A stretch of DNA of 22,525 bases, taken from Klebsormidium nitens. Its lineage: Eukaryota; Streptophyta; Klebsormidiophyceae; Klebsormidiales; Klebsormidiaceae. The notes beneath the pieces are model-generated. The model saw nothing but the letters and a program-made list of their open reading frames with translations, was not told the origin of the DNA and ran no database searches. Positions 16,833 to 22,525 of this stretch are shown here, piece by piece. The stretch spans positions 1-22,525 of the forward strand of contig DF237777.1 of the NCBI GenBank assembly GCA_000708835.1, given 5' to 3'. Numbering within the stretch: position 1 is the stretch's first letter; each line of letters starts with the position of its first letter. A program made the position numbers and the translations under genes.

Positions 16833-17297
16833 TACAACAATCTCGTCATCTTCAGACGGGCGTGTATCAGCTTTAAAAGATCCAGTTTTCCTCTCGAATT
16901 AGCGCTATCATGATGCCAACGGACCGGAGTTATGTGTCAAAAAAAGGCCATGTGTCTCCCAAATCATGCAATTGTGGCGAGCCGTTCTGCAATCTGGCCA
17001 GTGGGGGTTGATACAATTGATACAAGATACAACATAAAATTGTCAAGAATATTGTTAAAGTGAAATGTCTTCACAACATAATAGGGCAATCCTTTGCCAG
17101 AGTCCAGTGTATCAGTTGTATCGGCTCCCATTGCACCAATCTCGCCTCTTTCGCGCTCGCACATGCAAATGCGTGCAATGCGGACCTTCATTGCAACAAT
17201 CGAGAGCGTGGGAAACCGTTTTTCAACCGTTTAAAGCCATCTAATCTGCTATATAGAGCGTGATACATACCGCGATTGGTGTATCAGCTGTTGTATC
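16820..17297. promoter_or_regulatory. TGATACA iteron cluster; candidate replication origin
   Basis: TGATACA occurs at 16820, 16830, 17009, 17018 and 17261. Its complement TGTATCA occurs at 16863, 17108 and 17280. Partial copies (GATACAAC at 17026, TTGTATC at 17116 and 17291) extend two of these into the paired form GTGTATCAG-n-TTGTATCG. A second repeat, CATTGCAMCAATC, lies at 17129-17141 and 17189-17201. Eight exact 7-mers in under 500 bp is far above chance. Position just after a Prim-Pol/D5 gene, in AT-rich non-coding DNA, fits an origin. Recombinase or repressor sites are the alternative. No gene is seen from 16833 to 17416. Confidence 0.6.
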
Positions 17298-17416
17298 GAC
17301 GTAAGAGCATGCTGCAAGTGCATTGGTGTGTCACGTTACCTCACAAGACTCCTTCTTGAACTTCGAGGCCATATAGAAGTGTTGCCAAGGTGGGCAACTT
17401 GGAATGCTCATGAATA

Positions 17417-19499
17417 TCAACGGCGCGCTCCTCTGATCAAGCCCCTCAATGGATTGCTACCTTCGCTCCACAAAACTGCGTACTTTGAGCGCTCAAAGAG
17501 CGTGTCAAGGATTGTTGTGACCCTGCTCAAAAGCCGCCGAATGCTAGTGATCTGCTGAAGGCTAGCTGCACATCTCTTCAACCCGGAGTTTATGCCCTCG
17601 GAGGCCGTCGTGATTGTGTGGCTGTGTTGCGGAAAAGAGTCGATGAAGAGCGTCGGAGAACAAGTGTGCGTCGCATAACGCTTGGCTCCCGATGGAGCGC
17701 AGCTCACAGGGCCCGAGTGGAAGCGATCCACAATGAAGAGCATGAACTTGGCGAGCTGTGGCACCCGGTTGAGGGGCCACTCCTGAGCGTTGCAAGCAGC
17801 GTCCTCGACAATTGTGAGCCCTCGCAGCGTCTTGAAAGGGAATCGGGTGAGCAGCACCGTGCCGAGGTCAGAAACGGACTCCCCACCCTTCAGCCAATGA
17901 TAGCCTAGGGGAGCCCGATCTTGGCAGCAGGCAATGAACACCCCAGCGCGGCCCTTGGAAGACCGAGGATTTGGAGCGCTGCAGTGCTGGCTGAGCCGCT
18001 CCTCCGACCCCTTCTTCACTCGGCCCATCTCGTCTTCCCAATCCTCGAATCTTGGGCGCCCATAGAGCAACGAGTGGAAAGGATATTGAGAGACTTCAGC
18101 AACTCGCTCCGCATAAGCTGCTGAAGGCGCCTGAAGGAAGCCACCCTCTCCATAACACTCTGGCTCACGAACCTCCAGCTCAAATAGGAGCGAGTTGGCG
18201 GCCCTCTTCAGCGCCACGCCCCTTTGCTCAGCGTACTAAATTGCAGCCCCTTCTTGCTGTTCCACGAGCCGCCGCTTCTCACGCTCGACCGCCCAGAGGT
18301 GCTCAGTTGCATCGTGGAGGGTAGCCAAAGGCGACAGAGAGGAGGAGCAATGCCAGTTGGCGCTTGGCTCAAAGCAAAGGAGATTGGTCGCATAGATGTC
18401 CCGCAAGAGAGGCCTCACTGTCGTCGGAAAGGCATACAAGCCGCCGCCAACAGGTTGATGGCGCAAGATGGCCGCCAGCATGGGGCCGTCTTCAGAGAGG
18501 TACGCCATCCCTCGCTCGTCAAGCGGCCCTTCCAGCAGCAGGTGGCGGAGCAGCTTGAGTGTCACCACGTGACCAAACACCCACGAGTAGCGGGGGATGA
18601 GGAGGGCGTGGAGGAGAGCCCCAAACGGCTGGAAGTGTGTCGGGCACCAGCCCGTCGCCCCCACAGGCCCTTCCTTGAGAAATCCTTGCATCCAAGGCCG
18701 CCGAGGGACCGCCTTGCAGATCGCACACGTGTCAGGGGTTGGACACGCTCCCGACTCTGTCACGTGGTCAATGAGAGCCCTCACGTTTGGAGGCAGCCCC
18801 TCGCGCATGGTCGCAAACTCCTCGGCCGACAGGGGCGCATTGCTTCCTTGTCCTGGCGCCTTGCGAAAGTTGCACCATCTGAATGCCAGATTGCGAACGG
18901 CCGGCCGCAGCTCCGATAGTCCGTTGCGAAACTTCCAAGGGCAGTCGATTCCTTCCAAAGGCACGTTCGAGGGTCGCACTCCACCGACGCTTAGGGGCGT
19001 GAAGCCGCCAGCTACCCGAGGCGCCTCCGGATCCGGTTCGCAGATGCTATGCAGCGAGGCCTCCGAGCTGTCGCGCATGGCGCTCGAGTTGGCAAAAAAG
19101 GTCCCATCGAAAGTGATGAACCTTGTCCCGGCCGAAGGCATAGGTTGACAGGTCGGAGCTTGGCCCCTCCATTCGCTGCGCTCTGAGAGGGCTGCCAGCT
19201 TTTCGAGCCTCCGCTTCGGCCGCCTCCACCTCTGATGTGTAGAGGTGCGTGCAGTTGGCACGTGAGCAGACGTGCTGGATGCGCGAGCGTGCAGCTAGGT
19301 CGTTGAAGGCTTGCATGGCCGCATCAAAGACCCGATCGTCCAGCCTGGGCACGTCTGACCCTTCGAGGCACCGCGTAGCCATGTCGGATGCATCGAAGTT
19401 GAGCGAGTGGCTTGCACCAAGGGCCGCACCAAAGTGGTTGCGAAGGAGGAGGCCGTGGGAGATCAGGGTGTGGCCCGAGAAGTTGAAGATGCCATCTTC
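17417..19499 (-). pseudogene. KDZ transposase exon 2: catalytic part with a frameshift and a TAG stop
   Basis: Frame 1 covers 19499 to about 19203 and then goes on uselessly to 19047. The family-like sequence continues in frame 2 from about 19203 (KLAALSERSEW, then FITFDGTFF), so one extra base at the AAAA run is the simplest explanation. Frame 2 meets TAG at 18236-18238, and the same frame stays open to 17417 with the VDRFH and EGINSGLKR motifs after it. A single C-to-T change of a Gln codon would explain the TAG. The region 18740-18600 also has a Cys set (CPTPDTCAIC, WCPTHF). Confidence 0.65.
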
Positions 19500-22094
19500 C
19501 TGTAGAGTCATAGCAAAGGAAGGCGGTTAGTTGCTGCGTTTAAAACGAGTGTTGTCTTTTGGGGGCTATCAATAGCGGTCCGTCCTCCAGAATGGACACC
19601 AACGCACATTTAGGATTGGTGTTGAACATCATCGGCGAGAATGGCAAGCTCGACATTGAAGACCTCTCAAACGCTGCTTGTACATGCACAGACGCACGTG
19701 ACTATGTAGAAAGCAGGCTACACGAGTATCCACAATCAACAAGAGCTCCCTTGCCAGGTCCGCATCCTTGCGGAGAAGTGCTCCCAATGCAAAAATGTAC
19801 GATCTGTAAGCAGAGCGATTTTTGCTTCCACTGGCCCTTTCCACACCTTCTTGGAGTAGCTGTTTGCAGAGATTGTATCGCAAGAAAGTACGGTGTCCTG
19901 GGCTGTTTGACAACCATGGAAGCTCGACGCAAGTATCGAGTGCGTGATCTATCACGCTTGCCTTGGGTTCCAACACCTGAGCCACCTTATAAAGCCCGCT
20001 TCTATCTCAAATCGAGCATCGTGCTAAGAGCGCTTCAGGAGAAGAATGAAAGTCGAGACTTGCGAAAGGCACGTGGCGCTAGCAGCAAAAGGGCGATGGC
20101 GCGATCGAAGATGAAAGAAGCTTGTGAGGCTTTTACTCCCCCGGATGATCTTCATCGTTTGTGATTGTATTCGCCTCTAATCATCTTCTAAGTGCGCAAC
20201 AACGAACAACAATCAGCCCACGTTGCTGCAAGCGTGAACGGTGTTGGAAGCCAAAACTCACCTGTCCATCGTAAGCTAGTGAACAGCACGCCGCCTCACG
20301 CCCTGGAGCGATGCGGCAAACCCGTCGGTACGTGGTGACCTCGTAGCGCGCGCCGGCCATTGTGAGCCCTCCTTTTCTGCTCTCGAGTTGCCAAGGTTGA
20401 CCGCACGGCGCCCAAGGATTGCAAGGTCTGGGGCCGCAAAAGTGTTGGACCTGGTCCCGTTGCCTGACCCCTTCCTCTCCCCAGCGCTCGCAGAGGCTGG
20501 TGACAGCCACCCCCCCTTGGCTCATGACCGTGTTGACCTTCTTGTGGCTGTGGCCCATATCGAGAGCAGCAGCAGAAGAGCACTCCCACAGCTCGAGGGT
20601 AGCTTGATGCGTGCACGCGCCCTTGAAATCAGGCCGTCGGCACACAGGGTGGTTGCAGACCAGGAGCTTCCTCGCTCCCGCCTCTCGTTGCTCCTGCCTC
20701 TCTGCTCGCCTCTTGGTGAGAGTCGGGCCCTTCCCATTGTGTGCACCATCTGCAACGGGGCCCTCAAGTCCAGACGTTGCCAACTCTGAGAGCACCCTCG
20801 AGAGGTGTCGGCACCGGTCCGCACCATTGCAGTCCACGTGGCTACAGTGCGTACTCTTGCCCCCCAGCACGCAAAGTACAGGCTGCTCTCCCCGATCACA
20901 CACGACAAAGACGCGAAGTTGTGGACCGCCACCCCACGCCTCTGCGTCTAGTCCGTAGAGAGGCGTCCCAACACGCCCCCATTGATCTAACGGCAACACC
21001 CACTGCACGCCTCCTCTTGTGACTTCGTGCACAAAGGACCGACTTTCGTTGAAGGAGGTGAAGTTGGCAAGCCCTCCTTGCCACCAGCCGTTCAACAAAC
21101 GAGTCTCTTCGAGGAAGCTCGTCTCATGATCTCTGCACGCCCTCTGCCCGCACACGCACGCAGTTTTCCCCGTATGGTCGATCTTAACGAGCCGCGGCAC
21201 GTTCACGAGCCCCTTGTCTGTCATTGAAACGTCCAAAAGGCGCCCGTCTGAGGCCAACTGTGGTACCAAGAAGAGGCCAGGGGCAATGGCCATTGGTGGA
21301 ATCTTGCTTCGAGCGAGCTCCGCCAGGATGGCCATCCGCCCAAGCTCCAATGGCGCCGGCCCTTCTTCGAGCCCCCTCTTAATTCCACGCTTAGAAGTTG
21401 CCTTCGGCTCGGTGCAATACGTGCAAGGCGCGAGGTCTCTTCGTTGGACGAAGAAGTGGTGCCCACCCTCTGTAGCCGCCTCCCCTGATCGTGCCTGGCG
21501 CAGGTCATTCCTCTCAGGAAAGACCTCGAATTTCGCGAACAGGTCCCGTTGAGGGATGGCGCATCCCGTCTTCTTCGATACAAAGGGCCGTCCTCCGACG
21601 TACTCGGCCTCAACACAACGGATGCACAAGAGATGCCCCCCAGCGCCAGGGCAGATGACCGCCCCACCTCGGTTGCGCTTCCGCTCCCAAATGAAAGGCT
21701 CTTGACCTCGGGCATAGATCGGGTTCTTCCCAAGGCACGTGCTCCCCATGCAGGCAGTGCCGAACCCGTTCCGAGCAAAGGCCTCCGTTTGACGCAGTTG
21801 AAAGGCGAGCCCATAGTCAAAGACGAACTCATCGAGCCCCTGCTGAGCAGCATATGAGGCCCGCCCCCCGCGCACGCCGCCAGCATTTGGTGGAGGTGGG
21901 ACGGCTGCTGGGACGCTCTTGATGTCCGAAAAGGTTGGGGATGGGCCTTCAAAGTGGACAGCAGCGTAGCTCCGCACCGCTTGCCCGGCTGTTAGAGAGG
22001 CGTGTAGAGCGACCGAGGCGGCTGGAGTGGTCGAAGCGAGCAGCACGGTGCTAGCTAGCTCCAGAGGGTCTTGAGTTGATGAAAGAGGCTCCAT
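17417..22094 (-). CDS. KDZ-type (Kyakuja-Dileera-Zisupton) transposase, two exons, interrupted
   Basis: Exon 1 is 22094-20262 (611 codons) and ends at a GTGAGT donor. Exon 2 begins at 19499 after CTACAG in phase 0 and runs to 17417. The total of about 1,300 codons suits the family. Exon 1 is Cys-rich. The junction gives CSLAYDGQ then EDGIFNFSGHTLISH, the family's segment before the catalytic part. Exon 2 has CSRANCTHLYTSE, then ITFDGTFFANS (first Asp, 19106-19108), then GVFIACCQDRAPLGYHWLKG, LTIVEDAACN, FIVDRFHSG and ASEGINSGLKR, which fit the family's later acidic residues and its VDRFH...C and E-NS-L motifs. Two defects are present: a +1 shift near the AAAA at about 19203, and an in-frame TAG at 18236-18238. 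The protein would excise and insert the element, but this copy probably cannot unless the defects are sequence errors. Confidence 0.7.
19592..20164 (+). CDS. F-box-like/XPA-like zinc protein nested antisense in the transposase intron
   Basis: This is a 190-residue protein from ATG 19592; TTG 19559 is in frame but less likely. Residues ~19-43 (LDIEDLSNAACTCTDARDYV) resemble a short F-box. C69-x2-C72-x19-C92-x2-C95 is a zinc finger close to the spacing of the DNA-repair protein XPA. It is followed, as in XPA, by TTMEARRKYRVRDLSRLP and a helical basic stretch (YKARFYLKSSIVLRAL, then KRAMARSKMKEA). XPA binds DNA at nucleotide-excision-repair junctions, and an F-box would link the protein to an SCF ubiquitin ligase. 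Both roles are inferred from resemblance. The gene sits wholly inside the 762-bp intron of the KDZ transposase (20261-19500) on the other strand and looks intact. Confidence 0.55.
   Translation: MDTNAHLGLVLNIIGENGKLDIEDLSNAACTCTDARDYVESRLHEYPQSTRAPLPGPHPCGEVLPMQKCTICKQSDFCFHWPFPHLLGVAVCRDCIARKYGVLGCLTTMEARRKYRVRDLSRLPWVPTPEPPYKARFYLKSSIVLRALQEKNESRDLRKARGASSKRAMARSKMKEACEAFTPPDDLHRL
20262..22094 (-). CDS. KDZ transposase exon 1: Cys-cluster (CxC-like) region
   Basis: The exon encodes 611 residues with successive Cys/His groups: C115-C120; C148-C157-C160; C224-C227; C313-C315-C320-H323; C417-C422-C428-H430, the last spaced like a SWIM-type zinc finger; C480-C485-C494-H496; C553-C558-C564; and C593-C603-C604. 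Such CxC-type clusters are typically attached to KDZ transposases and are thought to bind zinc and DNA. Residues 60-80 are Pro/Gly-rich and likely disordered. The frame is unbroken throughout. Without splicing the ORF would add 26 residues and stop at 20181. Confidence 0.7.
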
Positions 22095-22137
22095 CCTGTT
22101 GACGGGAGGACAAATTGTTAGTTTGAGCCTCTTTTCG

Positions 22138-22148
22138 TTCTCCTAAGT
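22138..22148 (-). promoter_or_regulatory. Shared upstream motif ACTTAGGAGAA, copy 3
   Basis: This lies 43 bp before the transposase ATG (22094) on the minus strand. It is identical to copy 1 over 14 bases, including flanks. Confidence 0.4.
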
Positions 22149-22183
22149 CTCAAAGCACCATCGCCCTTCGATGCATCGTGCTG

Positions 22184-22525
22184 CAAAGTACCCTGATTGT
22201 ACCAACTTTTCTGAGGTGTTGTAGTTCACCGCGCTGTACCAAGAAAGTGCGTATTGTATCTTAAAAAAGAATTGGAAGAAGCTTGGTACACCACTGCAAG
22301 GTCGGCCATTCCACAGAGTTTCTGAGATGTTGTACTTCATTGCGCTGTACTAAGGAAGTGCCAATTCTATCTTTATAAAGAATTGGAAGAAGCTTGGTAC
22401 ACCACTGCTTGTGTGGCCAGGTCGGCCATTCCACGGAGTTTCCTGAGATATTGTAGTTCATCGCGCTGTACCACGATTTGGCCTTCTATATCTTTAAAAG
22501 AATGACATTGAATCTTGGTACATCA
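22184..22525 (+). repeat. Right terminal-type repeat cluster with hairpin units
   Basis: Units run from GTAC to GGTAC, each 54 bp: 22236-22289 (arms GTACCAAG/CTTGGTAC), 22347-22400 and 22468-22521, at periods of 111 and 121 bp. A partial copy lies before the first. Spacers carry GCAAGGTCGGCCATTCCAC, GAGTTT and GAGATGTTGTA-TTCA, related to the clusters at 1-150 and 8850-9220. Orientation is opposite to the left-edge copy. The cluster continues to the window edge. Confidence 0.85.

Larger units (their letters stand above)
10492..17330. mobile_element. AT-rich integrated virus- or plasmid-like block (recombinase + Prim-Pol/D5 helicase + iterons)
   Basis: Base composition drops to AT-rich just after the replicase stop at 10491 and rises again by about 17330. 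The genes here look intronless and are packed in both orientations: 10621-11154 (+), 11256-12157 (-), 12214-13341 (+), 13416-13745 (-), 13815-16832 (+). A tyrosine recombinase next to a Prim-Pol/D5 helicase is typical of polinton-like viruses, virophages and integrative plasmids. No major capsid, penton, protease or packaging ATPase is visible. It is therefore either a defective virus-derived remnant or a capsid-less integrative element. The ends are estimated from composition only. Confidence 0.55.
1..22525. mobile_element. Candidate large composite transposon (KDZ transposase plus primase-helicase replicase)
   Basis: What is seen: hairpin-bearing repeats of one family lie at the left edge (21-74, reverse orientation) and at the right edge (22236-22521, forward orientation), so the outer copies are inverted relative to each other. 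Between them lie a primase-helicase gene, a low-GC recombinase/D5-helicase block and a KDZ-type transposase. The motif ACTTAGGRGAA precedes one transposase gene and two ORFs nested in the replicase gene, which ties the outer parts together. What is inferred: all of this is one element. The repeats may run past both window ends, a third cluster sits inside an intron at 8850-9220, and no target-site duplication can be judged. Nested independent elements are the main alternative. Confidence 0.35.

Noticed and set aside
10495-17051. Direct repeat TCAAGAATA at 10495-10503 and 17043-17051 as att site or target duplication of the AT-rich block
   Set aside because: Nine bases in two AT-rich stretches of a few hundred bases is close to chance, and the right copy lies inside the iteron region rather than at a composition change.
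20388-21552. Plus-strand frames of 90-133 codons opposite transposase exon 1
   Set aside because: They are shadows of the Cys-rich minus-strand exon, with Ser/Pro/Arg-rich content and no motif.
1-22525. CRISPR arrays, tRNA or rRNA genes
   Set aside because: The regular repeats found are hairpin units of 110-130 bp period without uniform short repeats and unique spacers, and I saw no cloverleaf or rRNA-like sequence.

Overview
The window looks like nuclear DNA of a eukaryote with spliceosomal introns. The introns are of the GTGAG/GTAAG...GCAG type and many are phase 0. A protist or green alga is my guess, and the sequence does not name the species. There is no cellular housekeeping gene. Nearly everything recognisable concerns DNA replication, recombination or transposition, so this is mobile or virus-derived DNA.

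Region 1 (584-10491, plus strand) is best read as one gene of about 16 exons and roughly 1,640 codons. A long disordered N-terminus made of small in-phase exons leads into a PrimPol-type archaeo-eukaryotic primase, a UL52/PrimPol-like zinc-binding segment, a herpes-UL9-like (origin-binding family) SF2 helicase, and a C-terminal domain. Two antisense ORFs lie in its introns: 1603-2094, a phage-type 'MGYDT' protein, and 2866-3222, unknown.

Region 2 (about 10492-17330) is visibly more AT-rich and its genes appear intronless. It holds a tyrosine recombinase, a Prim-Pol/D5-like SF3 helicase-primase, several unknown small genes, and a cluster of TGATACA iterons just after the helicase. It resembles the replication-integration module of a polinton-like virus, virophage or integrative plasmid. 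No capsid or packaging ATPase gene is visible.

Region 3 (17417-22094, minus strand) is a two-exon transposase of the Kyakuja-Dileera-Zisupton (KDZ) type. Its first exon has many Cys clusters, and the second carries the catalytic part. It is interrupted by a +1 shift and an in-frame TAG. Its 762-bp intron contains, on the opposite strand, a gene for an F-box-like/XPA-like zinc protein.

A family of 54-bp hairpin units, set in repeats of about 110-130 bp, lies at 21-74 (inverted), in the last intron of the replicase gene (8850-9220), and at the right edge (22184-22525). The inverted outer copies, and an 11-bp motif shared upstream of three minus-strand genes, suggest that regions 1 and 3 belong to one large transposon encoding both a transposase and its own primase-helicase. 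Region 2 would then be cargo or a later insertion. That joining is inference; the individual domains are seen directly.
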